Below, in pieces: positions 16,482 through 24,878 of a DNA stretch of 64,000 nucleotides. A model generated the notes under the pieces. That model did no database searches, had not been told where the DNA came from, and worked only from the letters and a program-made list of their open reading frames with translations. Position 1 is the stretch's first letter; the number at the start of each line of letters is the position of its first letter. Position numbers and translations under genes: made by a program. The DNA comes from Streptomyces sp. SAJ15 (GTDB lineage Bacteria > Actinomycetota > Actinomycetes > Streptomycetales > Streptomycetaceae), in the NCBI RefSeq assembly GCF_007595705.1, contig NZ_NISY01000010.1:124001-188000 (forward strand), in the 5' to 3' direction.

Positions 16482-18035
16482 GTGCGCAAGGTCGGAACGC
16501 GTGTCGTGATCGTCGCCGTGCTGCTGGCCCTCGCCGGGGCCGGGGGATATCGCCTGATGTCCGCCTCGGACGGCGAGGAGAAGGCGATCCGAGTGGGCAC
16601 CACGGACAACGTCACCGCGCTCGATCCGGCGGGCGCCTACGACGGCGGCTCATGGGCGATGTTCAGCAACCTCTACCAGTCGCTGCTGACCTTCACCCCC
16701 GGCTCCAGCCGGCCGGAGCCGGACGCGGCCCGCGACTGCGCGTTCCAGGGCGGCGAACTGACCCGGTACGTGTGTCTGTTACGGCCCGGGCTGCGGTTCT
16801 CCAGCGGCCGCGCCGTGACCGCCGAGGACGTGAAGTTCTCCTTCGACCGCGTTCGGGCCATCGGCGACGGGAAGGGCCCCGGCACGCTGCTGGACACCCT
16901 GAAGCGGGTCCGCGCGGAGGGCTCGGACAAGGTGGTCTTCGAGCTGCGCTCCCCGGACGCCACCTTCCCGTTCAAGATCGCGACCGGTGCCGGTTCGATC
17001 GTGGACCGGCATGACTACCCGGCCGACAGGCTCCGCACCGGCACCCGGGTGACCGGCTCTGGCCCCTATCTGCTGGACCGCTATGTGAAGGGCGACCGGG
17101 CCGAGCTGCGGCCCAATCCGGACTACCAGGGGGCGGTCGACACCGGCGCCCCGGTCACCGTGCGCTACTTCACCACCGCCGAGGAGCTCAGCGCCGCCTG
17201 GGAGCGGCGTCAGGTGGACGTGGTCGGCAAGGACATGCCGCCCCGAGAGCTGGCGGACCTCAACCCCGCCGACCCGAAGATCAAGTACATGGAGTCCACC
17301 GGCGCCACCACCCGCAACCTGGTCTTCGACCTGCGGGGTGACTCCCCGATGCGGGAGCCGGCGGTGCGCCGGGCCGTCGCGGCCGTCGTCGACCGGGAGG
17401 CGATCGCCCGCGATGTGCACGCGCGCACCGTCGACCCGCTGTACTCCCTCATCCCGCAGGGGATGAACGGCCACACCACCCCGTACTACGACACCTATCC
17501 CCGGCCCGATCCCGGACGCGCGGAGCGCCTGCTGCGCGAGGCCGGGATCGTCGCCCCGGTCCGCTTCTCGCTGGGCTTCGCGCGCGGCGACACCACCGAG
17601 CGGGAGGCGGTGACGGTGCGGCGGCAACTGGAGGCGACCGGGCTGTTCAAGGTGTCCCTGGAGCGGCGGGAGTGGGAGGCGTTCCAGGAGGACTTCGCCC
17701 GGGGGCGCTTCGACGCCTTCCTGATCAGCTGGATCGCCGACTTCCCCGACCCGGACACCTTCACCACCCCGCTCGTCGGCCCCGAGTCCGCCTTCCACAA
17801 CGGCTATCGGGAGGCCCGGGTGAACAGGCTCATCCGGGCCACCCAGTTCGAGTCCGAGCGCTCCCGCACCGTGGTGGACTTCCGCACCATCCAGCGGATC
17901 GTCGCCGACGACGTGCCGATGGTCCCGCTGTGGCAGAAGAAGGACACGGTGCTGTCCACCAACTCCATCGCCGGCACCCAGTACCTGGCCGACGCCACCG
18001 GAATGTGGCGGCTGTGGAAGCTGCGACGGATCTGA
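16482..18035 (+). CDS. ABC transporter family 5 solute-binding protein
   Basis: A 517-aa extracytoplasmic peptide/nickel-type binding protein. It has an N-terminal hydrophobic segment (residues ~7-25) with no lipobox Cys, so it is either membrane-anchored or secreted. It has the SBP_bac_5 hallmarks: TALDPAGAYDGG near the start, LRPGLRFSSGRAVTAEDVKFSFDRV, and the C-terminal DAFLISWIADFPDPDTF. No permease or ATPase gene is adjacent, so its transporter partner must be elsewhere or it works alone. Start GTG 16482 is preceded by a GGGGCGCGGGGAG run. Confidence 0.85.
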   Translation: MRKVGTRVVIVAVLLALAGAGGYRLMSASDGEEKAIRVGTTDNVTALDPAGAYDGGSWAMFSNLYQSLLTFTPGSSRPEPDAARDCAFQGGELTRYVCLLRPGLRFSSGRAVTAEDVKFSFDRVRAIGDGKGPGTLLDTLKRVRAEGSDKVVFELRSPDATFPFKIATGAGSIVDRHDYPADRLRTGTRVTGSGPYLLDRYVKGDRAELRPNPDYQGAVDTGAPVTVRYFTTAEELSAAWERRQVDVVGKDMPPRELADLNPADPKIKYMESTGATTRNLVFDLRGDSPMREPAVRRAVAAVVDREAIARDVHARTVDPLYSLIPQGMNGHTTPYYDTYPRPDPGRAERLLREAGIVAPVRFSLGFARGDTTEREAVTVRRQLEATGLFKVSLERREWEAFQEDFARGRFDAFLISWIADFPDPDTFTTPLVGPESAFHNGYREARVNRLIRATQFESERSRTVVDFRTIQRIVADDVPMVPLWQKKDTVLSTNSIAGTQYLADATGMWRLWKLRRI

Positions 18036-18128
18036 GCGGGGTGGCCGAGGTCTCGGGCCGTCGTGATGGCGATCCGGGCGGTACCGGGCGGTCGGCGCCG
18101 CCGCGGTCCGGGATGCCGTGCTCCCGGT

Positions 18129-18914
18129 TCAGAGCCCGTGGCGGCGCAGGAAGTCCTCGATCAGCCGCTGCCAGGCCGCCGGCCGCTCCGCCATCACCAC
18201 ATGCCCGGTGGGGATCTCCACGTACTCCGCCCCGGCGATGCCGTCCGCCAGTCGGCGGGACTGGGCGGGCGAGACCAGGGCGTCGCCGGTGGGGCAGATC
18301 ACCAGCGTGGGCGCGGTGATCCGGGACAGGTCGGCGCTGACGTCGGCCGTCGCGACGGCCCCGGCCTGGTCGGGGGTGCCGGCCGGCACGCTCTCCCTGA
18401 CCAGCCGGTAGAACTGCTCGACCTGGTCGCTCGGCAGCCCGTTGAAGAACTCCTCGCTGAAGCCGGTCAGCGCGGTGAAGCGGGCGAAGGAGTCCAGGTC
18501 CCCCTTCTCCAGCAGCCGTCGCCACACCTCCACGGTGGCCAGCAGCCGGTTGTCGGGCTTGACTATCCCGGCGGTGAGCACGAGGCCGGTGACACGCTCC
18601 GGGTGGCGGGCGGCGATCCGCACCGAGACCAGCGTGCCCAGGGAGTAGCCGATCAGGGTGAAGGTCCGCGCCCCGGCGGCGTCGGCGGCGGCCAGCACCG
18701 CGTCGGCGAGCCCGTCGATGGTGAGCGGCTCGGTCGCGCGCGGGGTGGCGCCGGAGCCGGGGTAGTCCGGGGCGATGACGGTGTGGTCCTTGGCCAGCCC
18801 CGGGAGGAGCGGCGAGTAGTTGGCCTCGGCGCTGCCGCTGGCGCCGTGGGCGAGGAGCAGGGCGGGGCCGGAGCCGAGGACGGTGGTCGCGAGTGCGGTG
18901 GGCTGCGTAGTCAT
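18129..18914 (-). CDS. Alpha/beta hydrolase
   Basis: A 261-aa alpha/beta-hydrolase. It has the oxyanion-side LLLAHGASGSAEANY block, the nucleophile elbow GYSLG (TLIGYSLGTLV), an acid region near CPTGDALVSP and a catalytic His in PTGHVVMAE. It is the general esterase/haloperoxidase-like branch; the substrate is unknown. ATG 18914 is the family start even though the frame is open to 19271. It is divergent from the anti-sigma-type kinase gene. Confidence 0.85.
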   Translation of the reverse strand: MTTQPTALATTVLGSGPALLLAHGASGSAEANYSPLLPGLAKDHTVIAPDYPGSGATPRATEPLTIDGLADAVLAAADAAGARTFTLIGYSLGTLVSVRIAARHPERVTGLVLTAGIVKPDNRLLATVEVWRRLLEKGDLDSFARFTALTGFSEEFFNGLPSDQVEQFYRLVRESVPAGTPDQAGAVATADVSADLSRITAPTLVICPTGDALVSPAQSRRLADGIAGAEYVEIPTGHVVMAERPAAWQRLIEDFLRRHGL

Positions 18915-19056
18915 GATCGACAGCCTGCCACCTGACATGGATGTCAAGGTCAAGTCCGCGCCAGCGGCGCACCGTGGCACGCGGAGCGGCTCGTTCGCCC
19001 CCTTGTGCCCGAAAACCGAAGGAGCGGAGGGTGTTGCTGGGGAGAAGGGGGCACCT

Positions 19057-19488
19057 ATGGGGGAGACACCGGTCCTCAGACGCGTCGCGTTCCAACTACC
19101 GCGACATCCCGCGTCGATCGCCACGGCCCGGCACCGGATCCGTGAGCAGCTGGTCGCGTGGAGCCGTGAGGCGTGGCTGGTGGAAGACGCGGTCCTGGTG
19201 GTCTCGGAGCTGACGACCAACACGGTCCGGCACGGGCATGTCCTGGAGCGGGAGTTCGAGGTCGCGGTCACGATGATGGCCGACGGCTCCTGTGTGGTGG
19301 AGGTCGCCGACGGGGGCAGCCGCTACGACCCCGTCCCGCCGTCCGCCCAACCGCCCCCCGAGGCCGAGTCCGGCCGCGGACTGCGCCTCGTCGACTCCCT
19401 CGCCGAGTCCTGGGGCGTGTGGAACCGCGGCCGCTTCGGCAAGACGGTCTGGGCGCTGCTGCGTCCGGCCGGTGACGCCGGCGGCTGA
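19057..19488 (+). CDS. RsbW-like anti-sigma factor / serine kinase (HATPase)
   Basis: A 143-aa GHKL ATP-binding protein of the type abundant in Streptomyces. It has the N-box ELTTNTVRHG (residues ~50-59), G1 box VADGGSRYDP and G2 box ESGRGLRLVDSLAESWGV. Such proteins bind sigma factors or phosphorylate anti-anti-sigma partners; no partner is adjacent. ATG 19057 follows GGAGAAGG. The opposite-strand frame of the convergent VanZ-like gene stays open through nearly all of this gene. Confidence 0.87.
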   Translation: MGETPVLRRVAFQLPRHPASIATARHRIREQLVAWSREAWLVEDAVLVVSELTTNTVRHGHVLEREFEVAVTMMADGSCVVEVADGGSRYDPVPPSAQPPPEAESGRGLRLVDSLAESWGVWNRGRFGKTVWALLRPAGDAGG

Positions 19489-20694
19489 CCCCGCCGCCCG
19501 GGTGGGCGGCAGCGCCGCGGTCCGCAGCCCCGACAGGCGGTCGTGCGGGGCGAGTCCCGCCGCGTGCCGGAGCGTCACCAGCGCGTACGCCGTGACCGTG
19601 GCGACGGCCAGCAGCACGGCGAGGGTCTGCGTCGGGTACCCGGCGGCGGTGTAGAGCGTCTCCCGTCCGCCCGCGTGCCGGGCGACGGAGACGGTCGAGG
19701 CGACGGACGCCGGGCTCGGATCGTAGAAGAGCACCGTCAGGGCGGTGAGCAGGAGCGTCGACAGCGGCAGCGCGGGGACGGCCAGGACCGCGGCGCGCAC
19801 GCACAGCCGTCCCGGCGTGGGGCGCGAGGCGCCGTCCGCGCCGACCAGGCGCAGCCGCAGCAGCCGCTTCCCCGGAGTGGCCCCCGTGAGCCACGGCAGC
19901 AGCACCCACCACACGGCGCCCACCGCCGCCGTGGTCCGGGTGGCCGCGGCGAGGTCGAGCGGGCCGCCGAGGAGCCGCGCCGTGGCCAGGCCGGCCGTCG
20001 TCAACGCCGTGACCGCGGACAGATCGACGACGAGCGCCGTCAGTCGACGCCCGAACGGGACCGGGCGACGGGCCCGGGCCCGCTCGTCCAGCGCCTCCAG
20101 CGGCGGGAGGGCGCGGGCGAGCGGGGCGGCCGCCAGCCAGCCGAGGACCGCGCCGGTGGTGTTGGTCAGCAGGTCGTCGACGTCGAAGAGCCGGTACGGG
20201 CAGGGGTACAGCCCCCACACCCCGGTCCACTGGGTCAGCTCGAAGAACAACGCCGCCGAGGCCCCGATCAGCGCGGTGCCGGCGAGGCCGCGGCGGACGT
20301 GGTAGCGCAGGAAGACGCCCAGCGGCAGCAGCAGCGCCAGGTTGAACAGGGCCCCGGCGACCGCCGGGTTGCTCAGCGCCAACGCGTCCAGGGTGACCTT
20401 GTGTCCGGCCTCCTTCCAGATGTCGCCGAAGGTGTTGCCGGGCACCAGCTGGGGGTGGGCGACCGCGGCGTAGGCGGCGCAGATGTCCACCGATCGCCTG
20501 GGGAGCGGCACGATCGTCAGACACAGAGCGGTGAGCGCGTAGTACAGGAAGCCGAAGAGCGACAGCGCGCGCCACTGCGAGAGCACCCCGTGCCGCCGGT
20601 AGAGGACGACGGCCGTCGGCAGCAGCAGGACCAGTGCCAGCAGGGGGAAGAGCGCGGAGGCGGTCTTGATCGGAAGGAGGTACGCGGTCGCCAT
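19096..20694 (-). CDS. VanZ-like/RDD membrane protein with abnormal 3' end
   Basis: A membrane protein with a VanZ-like N-terminal region (spans from ~5 to ~190; the FFELTQWTGVWG and FDVDDLLTNTTGAVLGW motifs are diagnostic) and an RDD-like region (VPFGRRLTALVVDLSAV ... GKRLLRLRLVGADG) from about residue 215. It should end near 19490, just after HDRLSGLRTAALPP, but no stop codon occurs in frame until 19096. The frame would therefore run for about 390 nt antisense to the kinase gene, adding ~130 residues rich in Arg, Gly and Asp with no fold. Start ATG 20694 fits a leaderless promoter. Confidence is high for the gene and low for the end. Confidence 0.75.
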   Translation of the reverse strand: MATAYLLPIKTASALFPLLALVLLLPTAVVLYRRHGVLSQWRALSLFGFLYYALTALCLTIVPLPRRSVDICAAYAAVAHPQLVPGNTFGDIWKEAGHKVTLDALALSNPAVAGALFNLALLLPLGVFLRYHVRRGLAGTALIGASAALFFELTQWTGVWGLYPCPYRLFDVDDLLTNTTGAVLGWLAAAPLARALPPLEALDERARARRPVPFGRRLTALVVDLSAVTALTTAGLATARLLGGPLDLAAATRTTAAVGAVWWVLLPWLTGATPGKRLLRLRLVGADGASRPTPGRLCVRAAVLAVPALPLSTLLLTALTVLFYDPSPASVASTVSVARHAGGRETLYTAAGYPTQTLAVLLAVATVTAYALVTLRHAAGLAPHDRLSGLRTAALPPTRAAGSAAGVTGRTQQRPDRLAEAAAVPHAPGLGEGVDEAQSAAGLGLGGRLGGRRDGVVAAAPVGDLHHTGAVGHHRDRDLELPLQDMPVPDRVGRQLRDHQDRVFHQPRLTAPRDQLLTDPVPGRGDRRGMSR

Positions 20695-20701
20695 GGCGCG
20701 A

Positions 20702-20733
20702 CTATACGCCATGTGTATACATGCGGTGTATAG
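20702..20733. promoter_or_regulatory. Palindromic operator-like site at the VanZ/RDD promoter
   Basis: A 32-bp imperfect palindrome centred between 20717 and 20718 (CTATACGCC... / ...GGTGTATAG, with TGTATACA in the middle); 12 of 16 positions pair. It contains three GTATA/TATAC words spaced 11-12 bp. On the minus strand it includes TATAGT (20706-20701) ending 6 nt before ATG 20694, the layout of a leaderless -10 promoter, so a bound repressor would block transcription. The cognate regulator is not in this window. Confidence 0.55.
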
Positions 20734-20777
20734 CTGGAGGAGGGAAGGCCGTGCCCCCGCGGGGGAGAGGGCATGGG

Positions 20778-20810
20778 AAGGCCCCGTGTCCGGTGGGGAC
20801 ACGGGGCCTT
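20778..20810 (-). terminator. Terminator of the sdh operon
   Basis: A perfect 14-bp stem AAGGCCCCGTGTCC / GGACACGGGGCCTT (20778-20791 and 20797-20810) with a 5-nt loop, 35 nt after the sdhB stop on the minus strand. It has no T tract. Confidence 0.75.
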
Positions 20811-20844
20811 TCCGAAACCGCGGCCGGGGTGACCGGCCGGCAGG

Positions 20845-21615
20845 TCAGATGCGTCGCGTGATCAGCGCGCGCTTCACTTCCTGGATGGCCTTGGTGACCT
20901 CGATGCCGCGCGGGCAGGCGTCCGTGCAGTTGAAGGTCGTGCGGCAGCGCCAGACGCCGTTGTTGTCGTTGAGGATCTCCAGCCGCTGCTCACCGGCCTC
21001 GTCGCGCGAGTCGAAGATGAAGCGGTGCGCGTTGACGATCGCCGCCGGGCCGAAGTACTGGCCGTCGTTCCAGAACACCGGGCACGAGGAGGTGCACGCG
21101 GCGCACAGGATGCACTTGGTGGTGTCGTCGAAGCGCTCGCGGTCCTCGGCGGACTGCAGCCGCTCCCGCGTCGGCTCGTTGCCCTTGGTGATCAGGAAGG
21201 GCATCACATCGCGGAACGCCTGGAAGAACGGCTCCATGTCCACGACGAGGTCCTTCAGGACCGTGAGGCCCTTGATCGGCTCGACCGTGATCGGCTTGTC
21301 CGGGTTGATGTCCTTGATCAGCGTCTTGCAGGCCAGCCGGTTGCGGCCGTTGATCCGCATGGCGTCGGAGCCGCAGATCCCGTGCGCGCAGGAGCGACGG
21401 AAGGTCAGCGTGCCGTCGTGGTCCCACTTGATCTTGTGGAGACCGTCGAGCACACGCTCCTTCGGGTCGATCTCGACCTGGAAGTCCTGCCAGGTCGCCT
21501 GGTCGGAGACCTCCGGGTTGAACCGGCGGATCCGGAAGGTGACCGTGATGTAAGGGGAGGCGGCCGGCTCGGCGGGGGACGCCGCCGCGCCCTTGTCCAG
21601 AACGGGGGTAGCCAT
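20845..21615 (-). CDS. sdhB: Succinate dehydrogenase iron-sulfur subunit
   Basis: A 256-aa Fe-S protein of complex II, passing electrons from SdhA to the membrane quinone. The cysteine ligand sets of the three clusters are visible: CAHGICGSDA with NRLAC (2Fe-2S), then CILCAACTSSCP and CRTTFNCTDACPRG (4Fe-4S and 3Fe-4S). The first ~20 residues are an Ala/Pro-rich extension. Its start overlaps the sdhA stop by 1 nt (TGATG), so they are translationally coupled, and it is the last gene of sdhCDAB. Confidence 0.97.
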   Translation of the reverse strand: MATPVLDKGAAASPAEPAASPYITVTFRIRRFNPEVSDQATWQDFQVEIDPKERVLDGLHKIKWDHDGTLTFRRSCAHGICGSDAMRINGRNRLACKTLIKDINPDKPITVEPIKGLTVLKDLVVDMEPFFQAFRDVMPFLITKGNEPTRERLQSAEDRERFDDTTKCILCAACTSSCPVFWNDGQYFGPAAIVNAHRFIFDSRDEAGEQRLEILNDNNGVWRCRTTFNCTDACPRGIEVTKAIQEVKRALITRRI

Positions 21616-23369
21616 CAGTACTTACGCTCCATCGGCTGGTAGCGGGTCTGGACGACCGGCTTGTAGTCGAGACGGATGGACTCGGTGCCGTCGTCGCCGA
21701 CCTCGCGGTACGCCATGGTGTGGCGCATGAAGTTGACGTCGTCGCGGTTGGGGAAGTCCTCGCGGTAGTGACCGCCACGGGACTCCTTGCGGGCCAGCGC
21801 GGAGACCGCCATGACCTCGGCCAGGTCGAGCAGGTTGCCCAGCTCGATGGCCTCCAGCAGGTCGGTGTTGAAGCGCTTGCCCTTGTCCTGCACGGCGACG
21901 TTCCGGTACCGCTCGCGCAGCTCGCCGATCTTCTCGACCGCCGTCTTGATGGTCTGCTCGGTGCGGAAGACCATGACGTTGGCGTCCATGGTCTCCTGCA
22001 GCTCCTTGCGGAGCTCGGCGACCCGCTCGTTGCCGGTGGAGGCGCGCAGCTGCTCCACCTGGTCGATCACCAGCCGCGCCGGGTCCTCCGGCAGCTCGAC
22101 GTAGTCGGCCTTGGCGGAGTACTCCGCGGCGGCGATGCCCGCGCGGCGGCCGAAGACGTTGATGTCGAGCAGCGAGTTGGTGCCCAGGCGGTTGGCGCCG
22201 TGCACCGAGACGCAGGCCACCTCGCCGGCGGCGTACAGGCCCGGCACCACGGTGGTGTTGTCGGCCAGCACCTCACCCTCGACGTTGGTCGGGATGCCGC
22301 CCATGGCGTAGTGCGCGGTGGGCTGGATCGGGATCGGGTCGGTGTACGGCTCGATGCCCAGGTAGGTGCGCGCGAACTCGGTGATGTCCGGCAGCTTGGC
22401 GTCCAGCTGCTCCGGCGGCAGGTGGGTGAGGTCCAGGTAGACGTGGTCGCCCTCGGGACCGCAGCCGCGACCCTCGCGGATCTCGGTGTAGATCGAGCGC
22501 GAGACCACGTCGCGGGAGGCGAGGTCCTTCATGACGGGCGCGTACTTCTCCATGAAGCGCTCGCCGTCCTTGTTGCGCAGGATGCCGCCCTCACCGCGGG
22601 CGCCCTCGGTGAGCAGGATGCCCATGCGCCAGATGCCGGTCGGGTGGAACTGGAAGAACTCCATGTCCTCCAGCGGCAGCCCGCGGCGGTAGACGGCGGC
22701 CTGGCCGTCACCGGTGAGGGTGTGCGCGTTGGAGGTCACCTTGAAGAACTTGCCGCAGCCGCCGGAGGCGTAGATCACGGCCTTCGCCTGGAAGACGTGG
22801 ATCTCGCCGGTGGCCAGCTCGTACGCCACCACGCCGGCCGACTTCTTGACGCCGTCGACCTCGGTGATGAGCTGGTCGAGGACGTAGAACTCGTTGAAGA
22901 ACTCCACGCCCTCCTTGACGCAGTTCTGGTACAGCGTCTGGAGGATCATGTGGCCGGTGCGGTCGGCCGCGTAGCAGGAGCGGCGGACCGGGGCCTCGCC
23001 GTGGTTGCGGGAGTGGCCGCCGAAGCGACGCTGGTCGATGGTGCCGTTCGGGGTCCGGTTGAACGGCAGACCCATCTTCTCCAGGTCGAGGACGGCGTCG
23101 ATGGCCTCCTTCGCCAGGATCTCGGCGGCGTCCTGGTCGACCAGGTAGTCACCACCCTTGACCGTGTCGAAGGTGTGCCACTCCCAGTTGTCCTCCTCGA
23201 CGTTCGCGAGGGCGGCGGCCATGCCGCCCTGGGCGGCGCCGGTGTGGGAGCGGGTCGGGTAGAGCTTGGTGAGCACCGCGGTGCGGCTGCGCTTCGTCGC
23301 CTCGATGGCCGCGCGCATGCCGGCGCCGCCGGCCCCGACGATGACGGTGTCGTACTTGTGGATCTTCAT
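21615..23369 (-). CDS. sdhA: Succinate dehydrogenase flavoprotein subunit
   Basis: A 584-aa catalytic subunit that oxidises succinate to fumarate in the TCA cycle and respiratory chain. It has the dinucleotide fold VGAGGAGMRAA (residues ~11-21), the FAD-attachment region SHTGAAQGGMAA with the His used for covalent FAD, the active-site FQFHPTGIW block and the HYAMGGIPTN and RLGTNSLLD motifs. The length is standard. It lies between sdhD (77-nt gap) and sdhB (overlap). Confidence 0.98.
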   Translation of the reverse strand: MKIHKYDTVIVGAGGAGMRAAIEATKRSRTAVLTKLYPTRSHTGAAQGGMAAALANVEEDNWEWHTFDTVKGGDYLVDQDAAEILAKEAIDAVLDLEKMGLPFNRTPNGTIDQRRFGGHSRNHGEAPVRRSCYAADRTGHMILQTLYQNCVKEGVEFFNEFYVLDQLITEVDGVKKSAGVVAYELATGEIHVFQAKAVIYASGGCGKFFKVTSNAHTLTGDGQAAVYRRGLPLEDMEFFQFHPTGIWRMGILLTEGARGEGGILRNKDGERFMEKYAPVMKDLASRDVVSRSIYTEIREGRGCGPEGDHVYLDLTHLPPEQLDAKLPDITEFARTYLGIEPYTDPIPIQPTAHYAMGGIPTNVEGEVLADNTTVVPGLYAAGEVACVSVHGANRLGTNSLLDINVFGRRAGIAAAEYSAKADYVELPEDPARLVIDQVEQLRASTGNERVAELRKELQETMDANVMVFRTEQTIKTAVEKIGELRERYRNVAVQDKGKRFNTDLLEAIELGNLLDLAEVMAVSALARKESRGGHYREDFPNRDDVNFMRHTMAYREVGDDGTESIRLDYKPVVQTRYQPMERKY

Positions 23370-23446
23370 GAGTGGATTACCTCAGCCCTGGGTGCCAGGG
23401 GCGCGTAGCGCCTTCCGTTGAGGGCGGTGGTCGGCGACGGGAGGGC

Positions 23447-23935
23447 CTAGCGGATGTTCGGGTCGAAGGTGAAGAGCACCAGCGTGCCCAGCACGATGGT
23501 GAACCCCGCCGCGGTGTAGAGCAGCCCCTTGAGCCACAGGCGCGTGCTGTCGCGCTCCGCGTAGTCGTTGATGACCGTGCGCAGGCCGTTGGCGCCGTGC
23601 AGGGTGGCGAGCCACAGCATGATCAGGTCCCAGGCCTGCCAGAACGGGGAGGCCCAGCGGCCGGCCACGAAGGCGAAGCCGATCCGGCTCACGCCGCCGT
23701 CCAGCACCAGCTGGATCAGCAGGTGACCCAGGACCAGCACCACCAGGACGATGCCGGACAGCCGCATGAACAGCCATCCGTACATCTCGAAATTGGTTCG
23801 GCTGGCCTTCTTGGGGGTCTTCTTGGTGCGGGCCCGCGGCGGCTCGATCACCGGCGCCGGGTTGTCCACGTCGTACAGACTGACGTCGTCGTTCACGGTG
23901 CTCACGTCGCTCGGGGAAGTCGTCTCAGCGCTCAT
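23447..23935 (-). CDS. sdhD: Succinate dehydrogenase membrane anchor subunit
   Basis: A 162-aa membrane anchor with a hydrophilic Pro/Lys-rich N-terminus (~50 residues) and three hydrophobic spans (~60-80, ~95-115, ~130-150). The HGANGLRTVINDY block in the middle is the usual heme/quinone-side helix boundary. It sits 13 nt after sdhC and 77 nt before sdhA, the normal actinobacterial C-D-A-B order. Confidence 0.92.
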   Translation of the reverse strand: MSAETTSPSDVSTVNDDVSLYDVDNPAPVIEPPRARTKKTPKKASRTNFEMYGWLFMRLSGIVLVVLVLGHLLIQLVLDGGVSRIGFAFVAGRWASPFWQAWDLIMLWLATLHGANGLRTVINDYAERDSTRLWLKGLLYTAAGFTIVLGTLVLFTFDPNIR

Positions 23936-23948
23936 CGTCGATCACGCC

Positions 23949-24329
23949 TCAGTTCCCGAAGAGTTCGCGCAGCGTGTGCTGCAGGATCGGGTAGAAGGCG
24001 CCGGCCATCAGGACCAGCCATACGCCCATCACGGTCCACAGCATCTGCTTCTGGTACTTCGGGCCCTTCGACCAGAAGTCCACGGCGATGACGCGCAGGC
24101 CGTTCAGGGCGTGGAAGAGGATGGCGGCGACGAGGCCGTACTCCATCACGTTGACGACGGGGTTCTTGTACGTCGCGACGACATCGTCGTACGCCTCGGG
24201 GGAGACGCGGACGAGCGATGTGTCGAGTACGTGCACGAACAGGAAGAAGAAAATGAGGACGCCGGTGACTCGGTGAGCCACCCAGGACCACATGCCTTCC
24301 CGGCCGCGGTAAAGCGTTCCAGCCGGCAC
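23949..24329 (-). CDS. sdhC: Succinate dehydrogenase cytochrome b556 subunit
   Basis: A 126-aa protein with three membrane spans. The signature YRGREGMWSWVAHRVTG lies at the N-terminus, with the heme-ligand region FFLFVHVLDTS and HALNGLRVIAVD. The start chosen is GTG 24329, which has GGAGGG 7 nt upstream and gives the usual length; the open frame up to 24419 would add a Pro-rich extension with no support. It is the first gene of the sdh operon, so the main promoter must lie in 24330-24485. Confidence 0.93.
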   Translation of the reverse strand: MPAGTLYRGREGMWSWVAHRVTGVLIFFFLFVHVLDTSLVRVSPEAYDDVVATYKNPVVNVMEYGLVAAILFHALNGLRVIAVDFWSKGPKYQKQMLWTVMGVWLVLMAGAFYPILQHTLRELFGN

Positions 24330-24485
24330 GGAAAACCCTCCGGAAGCGGGGATGTGGGGCCTTCCGGCTTTGGTCGGTCGGTCTGGCCCGGCCGGGTACG
24401 GTCCACCGGCCCCGGCCATCGTAGCGACGTGTTGTCGGTTCCTTCGCGCGGGGTCGATCAGCCGGATTAATCAGGCACGTACGGC

Positions 24486-24878
24486 CTATAGGGCAGAAGT
24501 GAACTGATCCGGCATTTGGGGGGTGCGGCGGCGTCGGGCGGCCAGATGGGTGAGTCGGGAGCGCGCGGCGCGCCGCAGCTCATCGGCGGTGACGGCGCGC
24601 TTCTCGTCGGCGAGCGCCTCGTCGAGGTCGGCGGCCGTGAGTCGACGGCTCGCCTCGTCGGCCGCCCGCAGCAGCGCCTCCAGGTCGGGGTAGGGGCGGC
24701 GGGCGGCCACCCGTCGGGCCCAGCGTCGGCTGCCGCAGCAGGCCAGCAGCGCCTCCTCGGCGGCGCCGGCGGGGGCGGCGTTGAAGCGGTCGAGGGGGCT
24801 GAGGGGGCTGAGGGGCCCCTCGAGGTGGAGTGCGGGGGTGGTCGGTTCGGGCGGGTCTGCGGTGTCGCTGGATGGCAT
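24486..24878 (-). CDS. Internally deleted OHCU decarboxylase
   Basis: A 130-aa protein. Residues ~28-85 (LDRFNAAPAGAAEEALLACC, then WARRVAARRPYPDLEALL and the helix LTAADLDEALADE) match the N-terminal part of 2-oxo-4-hydroxy-4-carboxy-5-ureidoimidazoline decarboxylase, the last ureide step of urate breakdown. The next residues (VTADELRRAARSRLTHL) match the family's C-terminal helix. About 80-100 residues in between, including the HPRIG catalytic block, are missing without loss of frame. It is probably not an active decarboxylase; it may be a remnant or a repurposed helical protein. ATG 24878 is the best start. Confidence 0.65.
   Translation of the reverse strand: MPSSDTADPPEPTTPALHLEGPLSPLSPLDRFNAAPAGAAEEALLACCGSRRWARRVAARRPYPDLEALLRAADEASRRLTAADLDEALADEKRAVTADELRRAARSRLTHLAARRRRTPQMPDQFTSAL

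Noticed and set aside
21720..23408. 562-aa plus-strand frame opposite sdhA
   Set aside because: Mirror frame of a highly conserved gene; Val/Gly/Asp-biased with no motif.
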